A DNA stretch of 64,000 nucleotides, taken from Ectothiorhodospiraceae bacterium. Its GTDB lineage: Bacteria > Pseudomonadota > Gammaproteobacteria > Nitrococcales > Aquisalimonadaceae. The DNA lies in assembly GCA_020831845.1 (NCBI GenBank), contig JAFIFV010000129.1, forward strand, positions 36,687-100,686, read 5' to 3'. Below, piece by piece: positions 57,084-64,000 of the stretch (positions are counted from its first letter, which is position 1; every line of letters starts with the position of its first letter). The position numbers and the translations under genes were made by a program. The notes beneath the pieces are model-generated. The model ran no database searches, had not been told where the DNA came from, and was given only the letters and a program-made list of their open reading frames with translations.

Positions 57084-58286
57084 CTACCAATGCATTGCGA
57101 TTTCCCTGGCCCAGTCAATCGCTTCCAGATAGGCATCGATCACCATGCGGGGCGAGTAGCCGGACGCATCCAGCCAGTCCCAGTCACCCTGTTCGTAGTG
57201 CAGAACGCATTCCAGCAGTTCGCCGGCGGCCCCTTCGCGGGCCAGCAACGCCCTCTCCACCTCGCTACTCAAGGGAAGTGACCGTATCACTTCCTCCATG
57301 CTGGAATCCATCAGTGCATCCAGGCCGGAAAACAGCCCAACGGTGAAATAGGTATTCTGGGACGGGTATTTCAGCTCCCGGGCCAGTTGCTGGCACATGC
57401 GTGCCCGCACCATCAGCGTGACCATCAACTCAGAAGGCTTGTCGGAAACGGCAGCCATGGCGATCAGCGAAGCCCAGGACTGCAATTCGCGCACACCCAG
57501 GTAGATCACCGCCTGGTGGATGGAATCAATGCGACGCTGGATGGGGAAGAACGCGGAGTTCATGTAGCGCAGAAGCTTGTAGCTCAACGACACATCGCTG
57601 CTGATGATGCGCTCCAGTTCCCGCAGATCCACATCCGGCTGATACAACTGTCCCAGCAGGCTCATGGTGGGAAGACGACTGGTGGGTATGGAACTACCGC
57701 GCACGGTCTTCGGCTTGCTGAGAAAATAACCCTGGAACAGCTGGAAACCGAGTTCCCTGCAGAGTTCGTAGCGCTCCTGGCTTTCCACCTTCTCGGCCAG
57801 CAACTGCAGACCGAATGGGGCGAGACGGGCAACCGCCTGCCTCAGCTCCAGTTCGGTACTCCTGTGAACTTCCAGCTTCACGATGTGCACACGCTCCAGC
57901 ATGGGCTGCATCTGCTCCTGGTGCTCGTAGTCATCCAGAGAAAGCGTGAAGCCGGCCTGACCCAGGTCTTCCAGGGCCTGCAGCACTTCAGGATCGGCAG
58001 CGGTGCCTTCCAGCAGTTCAAGCACCACGCGATCGGCTGGAAAGGGCAGGCGATGGGCGCCCAATAGAAAATCCCGGCTGACGTTGATGAACGCCCGCCG
58101 CTTGCCCACGAGTTGATCGAGCCCGACTACGGTAAAGGCGTTGAGAATCACCTGGGAGGTGGCCTGATCACCGCTGATGAACTCGGCGCTCTGGCTGTGA
58201 TCGGCCGCGCGGAACAACAACTCGTATCCGTAGACGCTGAGATCCCTGGAAAATATCGGTTGCCGCGCTACGAATACATCATCCAT
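57084..58286 (-). CDS. EAL-HDOD domain signalling protein
   Basis: A 400-residue protein: an N-terminal EAL-like domain (about 1-195) starting MDDVFVARQPIF, with LLEG in place of the canonical EAL triplet and the phosphodiesterase residues incomplete (DDY, KLE-like KLEVH, EKVES present), followed by a C-terminal HDOD domain (about 205-390; LERIISSDVSLSYKLLRYMNSAFF). Such YuxH/CdgJ-type proteins usually signal by binding partners rather than by hydrolysing cyclic-di-GMP. The ATG at 58286 has AAGGACATTCA upstream; the frame continues to 58484 without a good start. Confidence 0.9.
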   Translation of the reverse strand: MDDVFVARQPIFSRDLSVYGYELLFRAADHSQSAEFISGDQATSQVILNAFTVVGLDQLVGKRRAFINVSRDFLLGAHRLPFPADRVVLELLEGTAADPEVLQALEDLGQAGFTLSLDDYEHQEQMQPMLERVHIVKLEVHRSTELELRQAVARLAPFGLQLLAEKVESQERYELCRELGFQLFQGYFLSKPKTVRGSSIPTSRLPTMSLLGQLYQPDVDLRELERIISSDVSLSYKLLRYMNSAFFPIQRRIDSIHQAVIYLGVRELQSWASLIAMAAVSDKPSELMVTLMVRARMCQQLARELKYPSQNTYFTVGLFSGLDALMDSSMEEVIRSLPLSSEVERALLAREGAAGELLECVLHYEQGDWDWLDASGYSPRMVIDAYLEAIDWAREIAMHW

Positions 58287-58648
58287 TGAATGTCCTTCGG
58301 GCTTGAGGAAGCGCCATCGTGGCTCCGCTCCGGACTTCCGAACCGGGAACCGACTGGCCGTACTCGTAACAAGAATAAAGGAACGCGTCTTCCAATCCCA
58401 CGTATCGGCAGAAACCCGGATAACAAGAGCACGCGACCCAGGGAGGCTTCCCTGGGTCGCGAATTGGCAAAATCCGACGTGCACTCCGGCACTACTGGTG
58501 CCAATATGGAGTCAACAAGAACAGGAATCATCGCGCAGGGTGAGCGCTCAGCAGGAAGGTTCACCGCCTCCCTGATTTCCGGGGTGGGGTCGCGTCAAAG
58601 TGCGGGCCTCCAATCGATCTTTCCACGCGCACAGAGTAACACGACATC
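58287..58648. other. Divergent intergenic region EAL-HDOD / desaturase
   Basis: These 362 bases hold no supportable gene. They contain a perfect 13-bp inverted repeat with a 4-base loop at 58432-58461 and, further right, a nested pair of arms (ACTCC...GGAGT enclosing GGCAC...GTGCC at about 58483-58513) that could fold in the leader of the desaturase mRNA. Confidence 0.5.
58432..58461. other. Strong stem-loop in the divergent promoter region
   Basis: CGCGACCCAGGGA and its exact complement flank the loop GGCT. There is no T run on either side, so this is not a typical terminator; it may be an operator or a leader hairpin. Confidence 0.5.
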
Positions 58649-59836
58649 ATGTGGTACGGTTTGCTTGAACTTCCCTGGTGGGGCCTGGTTGCGGTGACGC
58701 TGCTGATGACCCACATCACCATCATCGGCGTCACTGTATATCTTCATCGTCACCAGGCGCACCGCGCGATGGACATGCATCCGGCGCTGGCGCACTTCTT
58801 CCGCGCCTGGCTCTGGCTCACCACCAACATGTCCACCCGCGCCTGGGTGGCCGTCCACCGGAAGCACCACGCCAAGTGCGAAACGCCGGAAGATCCGCAC
58901 AGTCCGCAGATCTACGGCCTGAGGAAGGTGCTTCTGGAAGGAGCGGAACTCTATCAGGCATCAGCCAATGATCCGGAAACGCTTCAGCGCTATGCGCATG
59001 GCACGCCGGACGACTGGCTGGAGCGCAATATCTACCAACGCCTGGCCTGGCAGGGTATCGCTCTGATGGCAGTGATCGATCTGCTGCTATTCGGCGTCTA
59101 CGGCATCATCATCTGGGCGGTACAGATGCTCTGGATTCCACTGCTGGCTGCAGGCGTCATCAATGGCCTCGGGCACTTCTGGGGTTACCGCAACTACGAG
59201 CCCCAGGACGCCTCGCGCAACATCCTGCCATGGGGGCTGCTGATCGGCGGCGAGGAGTTGCACAACAATCACCACGCCTACCCCAGTTCCGCGAAGCTTT
59301 CCAGCAAGCGCTGGGAGTTCGATATCGGCTGGCTCTACATACGGCTGTTCCAGGGACTGGGCCTGGTCGTCGTGAAGCGCACCGCGCCTCAACCGGTTTC
59401 TCTTCCGGTTGCCAAACCAGAGGTGGATCGTGAGACAGCCGACGCGGTGGCCCGCAGCCGGCTGCATGTGATGGCCAGCTACGGCCGCAGGGTGCTGATC
59501 CCCACCCTGCGGCGTGAGGCTCTGGTTTCCGATGCCGCCTGCAGACGGTTGTACCGGCGGGCGAGAAAAGCCGTGATCAGGGAAGCCAGCCTGACGGACC
59601 AGCGCGCCCGAGAGCGCTTGCAGTCCGCGCTGGAGACCAGCGCAGAACTCCGTGTGGTTTACGAGTTCAAGCAACGCCTGCAGCAGCTCTGGGATCGGTC
59701 CATCACCAGTCATGACGCACTGGTGCGTCAATTGCAAGGTTGGTGCAACGAGGCCGAGGCCACTGGTATCCGCGCCCTCGGCGAGTTTGCCCGGCACTTG
59801 CGCGCCTACGCGCTTGCGAGGCCGGCCGCCCAGTAG
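58649..59836 (+). CDS. Acyl-CoA/lipid delta-9-type fatty acid desaturase
   Basis: An aerobic membrane desaturase of the OLE1/DesC type that introduces a double bond using a di-iron centre. The 395-residue protein has the three histidine boxes HRHQAH (33-38), HRKHH (about 69-73) and HNNHH (about 205-209), and four helices. Residues after about 250 form a charged helical C-terminal extension of about 140 residues, common in gammaproteobacterial copies. With fabA-fabB the cell has both anaerobic and aerobic routes to unsaturated chains. The start has a weak ribosome binding site. Confidence 0.93.
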   Translation: MWYGLLELPWWGLVAVTLLMTHITIIGVTVYLHRHQAHRAMDMHPALAHFFRAWLWLTTNMSTRAWVAVHRKHHAKCETPEDPHSPQIYGLRKVLLEGAELYQASANDPETLQRYAHGTPDDWLERNIYQRLAWQGIALMAVIDLLLFGVYGIIIWAVQMLWIPLLAAGVINGLGHFWGYRNYEPQDASRNILPWGLLIGGEELHNNHHAYPSSAKLSSKRWEFDIGWLYIRLFQGLGLVVVKRTAPQPVSLPVAKPEVDRETADAVARSRLHVMASYGRRVLIPTLRREALVSDAACRRLYRRARKAVIREASLTDQRARERLQSALETSAELRVVYEFKQRLQQLWDRSITSHDALVRQLQGWCNEAEATGIRALGEFARHLRAYALARPAAQ

Positions 59837-59851
59837 CGGTGGGCGAACGTA

Positions 59852-59887
59852 AAAAAGCCCCGGCCGCTCTCACGGCCGGGGCTTTTT
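59852..59887. terminator. Bidirectional rho-independent terminator
   Basis: AAAAAGCCCCGGCCG and its complement form a perfect 15-bp stem (6-base loop) with A's before and T's after. It lies between the desaturase gene and the convergent rpmG gene and can serve both. Confidence 0.92.
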
Positions 59888-59909
59888 GTGACCCGTAGGG
59901 AAGCGCGAT

Positions 59910-60065
59910 CTACTTGATCTTGGCTTCCTTGTACATCACGTGCTTGCGCACGACCGGATCGTATTTCTTGAATTCCAGCTTGTTCGGCGTATTCCGCTTG
60001 TTCTTGTCGGTCGTGTAGAAATGACCGGTACCAGCGGAGGACACCATACGAATCTTGTCACGCAT
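59910..60065 (-). CDS. rpmG: Large ribosomal subunit protein L33
   Basis: A 51-residue L33 protein: [14 protein letters not shown] at the start, [20 protein letters not shown] and [14 protein letters not shown] at the end. It lacks the zinc-binding cysteines, so it is a C-minus form that does not need zinc. It starts 12 bases after the L28 gene on the same strand. Confidence 0.97.
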   Translation of the reverse strand: MRDKIRMVSSAGTGHFYTTDKNKRNTPNKLEFKKYDPVVRKHVMYKEAKIK

Positions 60066-60077
60066 GCGCTGAGCCCC

Positions 60078-60314
60078 TTAAACCTTTTCGCCGCGGGCGC
60101 GGAGATCGGACAGCACCTGGTCGATGCCGTTCTTGTCGATGATGCGCAGGCCCTTGGTGGAAACCCGCAGCCGCACCCAGCGGTTCTCGCTTTCGACCCA
60201 GAACCGATGATGGTGCAGGTTCGGCAGGAACCGGCGCCGCGTCTTGTTGTTGGCGTGGGAAACGTTATTCCCGACAGTGGGGCGCTTGCCCGTCACCTGA
60301 CACACCTTGGACAT
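60078..60314 (-). CDS. rpmB: Large ribosomal subunit protein L28
   Basis: A 78-residue L28 protein: [21 protein letters not shown], then [21 protein letters not shown] and the C-terminal [23 protein letters not shown]. The length and sequence match the gammaproteobacterial protein. The rpmB-rpmG pair is transcribed away from the hsp20 gene. The GGAGGCGGACGATC ribosome binding site lies upstream of the ATG. Confidence 0.98.
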   Translation of the reverse strand: MSKVCQVTGKRPTVGNNVSHANNKTRRRFLPNLHHHRFWVESENRWVRLRVSTKGLRIIDKNGIDQVLSDLRARGEKV

Positions 60315-60427
60315 GATCGTCCGCCTCCCGAATTTAGCGGTTGTCTGTGCCCGACCCCGGGCGTAGGAAGGCGGCTTTTATACCAGCTTGCCGCGCAGGG
60401 TTCAACTGAAAACAGGATGACCACAGC

Positions 60428-60456
60428 CATTGAAAACCCGCCGAATGCCACCATTT
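60428..60456 (+). promoter_or_regulatory. Sigma-32 heat-shock promoter of hsp20
   Basis: CATTGAAA, 13 bases, CACCATTT: the heat-shock consensus is CTTGAAA-N13-15-CCCCATNT, so both boxes match well with correct spacing. It lies 47 bases before the hsp20 ATG and would be read by the RpoH encoded at 47475. Confidence 0.85.
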
Positions 60457-60476
60457 TAAGCTTCATGAGCCAGCAA

Positions 60477-60499
60477 TGGCTTTTTAAATCAGGAGGTTA
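60477..60499 (+). promoter_or_regulatory. Probable fourU-type RNA thermometer
   Basis: In the mRNA the U-rich run at 60481-60485 pairs with AGGAGG at 60491-60496: nine consecutive pairs from 77-99 to 85-91 (four Watson-Crick, five G-U) with the loop AAAUC. The whole Shine-Dalgarno sequence is covered, and the helix is weak enough to melt on heating. The hsp20 ATG follows at 60503. Confidence 0.65.
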
Positions 60500-60502
60500 G
60501 AA

Positions 60503-60946
60503 ATGAATATCCGACGCTACGAACCCTGGAGCCTGATCAACCAGCTCAGCAACGAAATGAATGCCCTCATGGAGTCCCGTTCCAGCGGCCTGGGGGATGG
60601 CAGCACAGCGGCCACCAGCGACTGGATTCCGGCGGTGGACATCCGCGAGGAAACCGACCGCTACCTGATTCACGCCGATCTGCCGGGTGTGAAGGCAGAA
60701 GACATCGACATCAACCTGGAGAACGGTGTGCTGACGCTACGCGGCAGCCGCAGCTCGGAGCAGACAGAGGAGGATAACGGCTACAAACGGATCGAACGCG
60801 TCCGCGGCAGCTTCTATCGCCGCTTCTCGCTGCCGGATACCGCCGATGCCGAGAAGGTCACGGCAAGCAGCCGGGACGGCGTGCTGGAGATCGTGATCCC
60901 GAAGCAGGAGAAAATGCAGCCGCGTCGCATTACTGTGACAGGCTAG
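60503..60946 (+). CDS. Hsp20/IbpA-class small heat shock protein
   Basis: A 147-residue alpha-crystallin-domain chaperone that holds unfolding proteins without ATP. The crystallin domain (about 42-135) has VDIREETDRYLIHADLPGVKAEDIDINLENGVLTLRG and the end GVLEIVIPKQE. It has its own sigma-32 promoter and a probable RNA thermometer at the ribosome binding site (CAGGAGG). The order hsp20, cbpA, degQ forms a stress block. Confidence 0.95.
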   Translation: MNIRRYEPWSLINQLSNEMNALMESRSSGLGDGSTAATSDWIPAVDIREETDRYLIHADLPGVKAEDIDINLENGVLTLRGSRSSEQTEEDNGYKRIERVRGSFYRRFSLPDTADAEKVTASSRDGVLEIVIPKQEKMQPRRITVTG

Positions 60947-60968
60947 AGGCACAGGGCATTCCCTACCG

Positions 60969-60993
60969 CCGACCGGCGAACCGCGCCGGTCGG
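60969..60993. other. Hairpin between hsp20 and cbpA
   Basis: A perfect 10-bp stem (CCGACCGGCG and complement) with the loop AACCG. No T run follows, so it may stabilise or process the mRNA rather than end it. Confidence 0.5.
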
Positions 60994-61025
60994 TCCCGAT
61001 CATCTCGTGACTGGTGCAGACAGGC

Positions 61026-61973
61026 ATGGAATACAAGGACTACTACAAGCTGCTTGGCGTTGACCGCAACGCGACTCAGGCCGACATCAAGAAGGCTTAC
61101 CGCCGTCTCGCCAGGAAGTATCACCCGGACGTCAGCAAGGAGAGCGATGCCGAGGCCCGCTTCAAGGAGGTCAGCGAAGCCTACGAAGTGCTGCACGACC
61201 CCGACAAACGGGCGGCCTACGACCAGCTGGGCGCCAGCTGGAAACAGGGTCAGGACTTCCGTCCCCCGCCCGGATGGCAATGGAGCGGCGACTTTGACGG
61301 CGCCGGCGGACAGTCCGATTTCAGCGACTTCTTCGAGAGCCTGTTCGGCGGCATGGGCAGCCCCTTCGAGCGCCGGGGCGGGTTCGGCTCGTCCCGCGGC
61401 TTCCGCCGACGAGGCGAAGACCAGGTCGTGACCACCACGATCACGCTGGAGGATGCCTACAATGGCGCCTCCCGGACACTCAACCTGCAGACCCGGATCA
61501 CCGGCGCGGACGGGCGACAGCACCTGGAACCGAGAAAGCTGCGGGTAAAGATCCCCGCCGGCGTGACCCAGGACCAGCAGATCCGACTCTCCGGTCAGGG
61601 TCAGCCGGGCCAGGGCGGCGGCGACCGCGGTGACCTCTACCTGAAAATCAACATCGCGCCGCACCGCCAGTATCGGCTGGAGGGGCGGGATGTACACCTG
61701 GACCTCCCGGTCACGCCGTGGGAAGCCGCTCTCGGATGCAGCCTGAAAGTCCCCACACTGGGTGGCTGGATCGACATGAAGATTCCCGCCGGGTCGCAGA
61801 ACGGCAAGCGTCTTCGGCTCAAGGGTCGCGGCCTGCCCGGCAAGCCGGCGGGCGATCAATATGTGCACCTGAAGCTTGTCACGCCACCGGCGGACACCGA
61901 GGCTGCGCGTGCCCTGTACCGTAAAATGCGCGATGAAATGCCGATGGATCCCAGGGAGAGTCTGACGGTCTAA
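61026..61973 (+). CDS. cbpA: DnaJ-class co-chaperone (CbpA-like)
   Basis: A 315-residue J-domain protein. The J domain (about 1-70) starts [12 protein letters not shown] and has YHPD (about 34-37), a Gly/Phe-rich region (about 80-135; [14 protein letters not shown]), then the C-terminal peptide-binding domains (about 140-305) without the zinc-finger region of DnaJ. That architecture is CbpA. The start at 61026 has only a weak ribosome binding site; it may be translated with help from hsp20, 79 bases upstream. Confidence 0.92.
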   Translation: MEYKDYYKLLGVDRNATQADIKKAYRRLARKYHPDVSKESDAEARFKEVSEAYEVLHDPDKRAAYDQLGASWKQGQDFRPPPGWQWSGDFDGAGGQSDFSDFFESLFGGMGSPFERRGGFGSSRGFRRRGEDQVVTTTITLEDAYNGASRTLNLQTRITGADGRQHLEPRKLRVKIPAGVTQDQQIRLSGQGQPGQGGGDRGDLYLKINIAPHRQYRLEGRDVHLDLPVTPWEAALGCSLKVPTLGGWIDMKIPAGSQNGKRLRLKGRGLPGKPAGDQYVHLKLVTPPADTEAARALYRKMRDEMPMDPRESLTV

Positions 61974-62076
61974 CAGCGGGCTGATGATGCCCCCGGCCAA
62001 CAATACCAGGGGGTCAGACACACAAGAATCTTGAGGAAACTGCCGGCGATGCCGGCATTGTGGAGGGTGGAAATGC

Positions 62077-63498
62077 ATGAACACGGCAACACGGCTGCTG
62101 TCTTCTGATTGGTCCCGCACCGACCGGCCCGCACTACCGGGCATGGTCCTCCTGGCAACCATGGCCTTGCTGCTGGCCCTGCTGGCGCCTTCCGGCGCGT
62201 ACGCCCTGCTGCCGGCGGAAGTGGACGACATGCCGCTGCCCTCGCTGGCACCGATGCTGGAGCGCACCACGCCAGCCGTAGTCAATATCGCCACCCGGGG
62301 CCGGGCGCCGGTCAGGCAAAGCCCGCTGATGGACGACCCGTTCTTCCGGCGCTTCTTCGACCTGCCGGACCAGCCACGGGAGCGCCAGACGCACAGCCTG
62401 GGCTCTGGTGTGATCGTGGATGCCGAACGAGGGCTGGTCATCACCAATCATCACGTCGTCCACCGGGCGGACCAGATCACGGTCACGCTGGCCGATGGCC
62501 GGGAGTTCTCCGCAACGCTGGTGGGCAGCGATGCGGAGACCGACGTGGCGGCAATCCGCATTGAGGCGGATGACCTGGTGGCCCTGCCGCTGGCGGATTC
62601 CGACCGATTGCGCGTGGGCGACTTCGTGGTCGCCATCGGTAATCCGTTCGGCCTGGGACAGACGGTGACGTCGGGCATCGTCAGCGCACTGGGGCGCTCC
62701 GGCCTGAAGGTGGGCAGCTACGAGGATTTCATCCAGACCGACGCATCCATCAACCCCGGTAACTCCGGCGGTGCCCTGGTCAACCTGCGCGGCGAGCTGG
62801 TGGGAATCAACACCGCCATCCTGGCCCCGGCTGGCGGCAATATCGGCATCGGCTTCGCCATCCCGACCAACATGGCGATGGCGATTACCCACCAGTTGGT
62901 GGAACACGGCGAGGTCAGCCGCGGGCAACTGGGTATCAGCGTGCAGGATCTGACGCCGGCACTGGCGGAGGCCTTCGGCCTGGATACGCGAACCGGCATC
63001 GTGGTTACCCAAGTGGCGCCGGACTCCCCTGCCGAGCATGCCGGATTGCAGGCCGGCGATGTGCTGCTGGAATTGAATGGGCGCCCTGTTCGCCAGGCCA
63101 GCGAACTGCGAAACAGTATCGCGCTGCTGCGCGTCGGCGACAGCGTGGAGCTGCGGATTCGACGCAACGGCAGCACGCAATCCATCACTGCCACCGTGGA
63201 CAGTCCGGAATCCGCCGTGGTCGATGGCCGCTCGCTCTCGCCAAGACTGGAGGGAGCCAGCTTCGGCCGCACCGAAGTGCAGACGGGCCGGGAACGGCAG
63301 TCACGCCTGCGCGTGGAATCCATCGAGGCTGGTAGTGCAGCCCATCGCGCGGGGCTGCGGCCCGGCGATATCGTCCTGTCGGTGAACCGGCAGACGGTTC
63401 AGGATGCGGACGCCTTCCGGCGCGCCGCCGCCGGACAGCGGGAACTGCTGCTGCACGTCCAGCGCGGCAGCGGCGCGATGTTCATCCTCCTGCGGTGA
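62077..63498 (+). CDS. degQ: Periplasmic DegP/DegQ-type serine protease-chaperone
   Basis: A 473-residue HtrA protease. Signal/anchor at about 22-43, protease domain with the triad H126 (ITNHHVV), D156 (AETDVAAI) and S230 (INPGNSGGAL), and two PDZ domains (about 285-370 and 385-470; RGQLGISVQDL, GLRPGDIVLSVN). It degrades misfolded periplasmic proteins. GGAGGG lies just upstream of the ATG. It is the third stress gene of the block, after cbpA; an internal hairpin (GCCGGC-GAT-GCCGGC, 62042-62056) lies in the gap. Confidence 0.94.
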   Translation: MNTATRLLSSDWSRTDRPALPGMVLLATMALLLALLAPSGAYALLPAEVDDMPLPSLAPMLERTTPAVVNIATRGRAPVRQSPLMDDPFFRRFFDLPDQPRERQTHSLGSGVIVDAERGLVITNHHVVHRADQITVTLADGREFSATLVGSDAETDVAAIRIEADDLVALPLADSDRLRVGDFVVAIGNPFGLGQTVTSGIVSALGRSGLKVGSYEDFIQTDASINPGNSGGALVNLRGELVGINTAILAPAGGNIGIGFAIPTNMAMAITHQLVEHGEVSRGQLGISVQDLTPALAEAFGLDTRTGIVVTQVAPDSPAEHAGLQAGDVLLELNGRPVRQASELRNSIALLRVGDSVELRIRRNGSTQSITATVDSPESAVVDGRSLSPRLEGASFGRTEVQTGRERQSRLRVESIEAGSAAHRAGLRPGDIVLSVNRQTVQDADAFRRAAAGQRELLLHVQRGSGAMFILLR

Positions 63499-63545
63499 GA
63501 AGCCGAGGGCCGGCGGCGGCTTGCACAGCGACCTTCGCCGGCCCC

Positions 63546-64000
63546 TCAGCGCAGGCGGTATTCCACCGGCAACCGTCGGTCTTCAAGCCTGGTCTCCGGC
63601 GCCTTCTGCAGCGGGGAGAGCCGTTCCAGCAACCGAAGCACCGCATCATCCAGCAGGGTGTGGCCGGAGGAACTGGCGATGCGCGCATTGGTGATCCGAC
63701 CGTCGGTCTCGATGGTAAACACGACTTCCACCGTGCCCTCCATCCGCCGCATCTGCGCCTGCCGGGGATACTCCCGATAGCGCTGCAGTTGTTCGTTCAG
63801 CCAGCTCAGGTAGTTCTGTTCCGCCTCCGGATCTCCAGCCACCTGCTCGTCTGCGCTGGGCTCCTCATCTTCGCGCTCCGGCACGTCCTCCAGGCCCAGT
63901 TGCTGCTCCACTTCTGCAGGAGTGGGAACAGGCTCGGGCTCGGGCTCGGGATCGGGCTCGGGATCGGGATCGGGATCGTGAACGGCCGGGGGGGCCGGCG
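63546..64000 (-). CDS. TonB-family protein, C-terminal part (cut by window edge)
   Basis: The C-terminal 151 residues of a TonB protein; the N-terminus, including the membrane anchor, lies beyond the right edge. The TonB domain (about the last 90 residues) has YREYPRQAQMRRMEGTVEVVF, TDGRITNARIASSSGHTLLDDAVLRLL, and the terminal PVEYRLR. Before it lies a linker of alternating Asp-Pro and Glu-Pro, coded by a 6-base tandem repeat. It should span the periplasm and transmit energy to outer-membrane receptors. ExbB/ExbD genes are not in the window. Confidence 0.9.
   Translation of the reverse strand, partial: PAPPAVHDPDPDPEPDPEPEPEPVPTPAEVEQQLGLEDVPEREDEEPSADEQVAGDPEAEQNYLSWLNEQLQRYREYPRQAQMRRMEGTVEVVFTIETDGRITNARIASSSGHTLLDDAVLRLLERLSPLQKAPETRLEDRRLPVEYRLR
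63933..63978. repeat. Hexanucleotide tandem repeat in the tonB-like linker
   Basis: About 7.7 copies of a six-base unit (CTCGGG or ATCGGG on the plus strand) code for Glu-Pro and Asp-Pro on the minus strand. Slippage would change the linker length without shifting the frame. Confidence 0.8.

Noticed and set aside
63933..63978. CRISPR-like or satellite repeat
   Set aside because: The 6-base unit is in frame with, and codes for, a Pro-rich linker; there are no spacers.

Overview
The window is a gene-dense, high-GC stretch of chromosome from an aerobic gammaproteobacterium. The evidence is an aa3-type cytochrome c oxidase cluster with a cytochrome-c-fused subunit II, adjacent fabA-fabB, a bioBFCD operon, ftsYEX followed by rpoH, and gammaproteobacterial-type QueCED and L28/L33. 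The gene content fits the Ectothiorhodospiraceae/Chromatiales side of the class, but no taxonomic marker in the window settles this. I see no rRNA, tRNA, CRISPR array, prophage or intact insertion sequence; nearly everything is core or near-core.

Layout, left to right. (1) 1-2023: two-component system, with the NtrC-type regulator cut by the left edge. (2) 2285-6086: DUF4168 protein, fabA-fabB (anaerobic unsaturated fatty acid branch), OmpA/glycine-zipper lipoprotein, PEBP protein. (3) 6212-14994, minus strand: cytochrome oxidase biogenesis, in transcription order DUF2244, coxB, coxA, a 40-residue membrane protein, ctaG, coxC, then SURF1, a SCO-like thioredoxin-fold protein, ctaA and cyoE, with a divergent DUF2909 gene. 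(4) 15205-19756: bioB-F-C-D on the minus strand behind a probable BirA operator, with comF diverging. (5) 19880-30465: assorted metabolism (acyl-CoA ligase, purine permease, LysR/azoR pair, pirin, TraB/GumN, thioesterases, amidase, Nudix, GST). (6) 30473-33688: ABC-type binding protein and queC-queE-queD with stop/start overlaps. (7) 33898-36883: first bactofilin, an unknown protein, and a chemoreceptor-like protein with a C-terminal sensor. (8) 37056-37220: a 165-bp palindromic, MITE-like element. (9) 37236-44523: SLT lipoprotein, MlaC, a small protein, ggt, coaD, rsmD and an M16 protease pair. (10) 44696-48341: ftsYEX and rpoH, the latter behind a perfect CIRCE element. (11) 48742-57047, minus strand: an ABC/GldG/DUF4340 cassette, mutM, a second bactofilin, a ParM-type actin homologue, a five-helix membrane protein that appears to start with CTG, and a YcgR-type PilZ protein. 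(12) 57084-64000: EAL-HDOD signalling protein, desaturase, rpmB-rpmG, a heat-shock block (hsp20, cbpA, degQ) behind a sigma-32 promoter and a probable fourU-type RNA thermometer, and the C-terminal part of a TonB protein.

The most interesting points are the stacked heat-shock controls (CIRCE at rpoH; sigma-32 promoter plus SD-sequestering hairpin at hsp20), the chromosomal actin-like/bactofilin pair preceded by a palindrome, the chemoreceptor-like protein with reversed domain order next to the other bactofilin, the palindromic mobile-like repeat, the BirA site overlapping the bioB -35 box, and two genes (40-residue cox protein; CTG-start membrane protein) that ordinary gene calling would miss.
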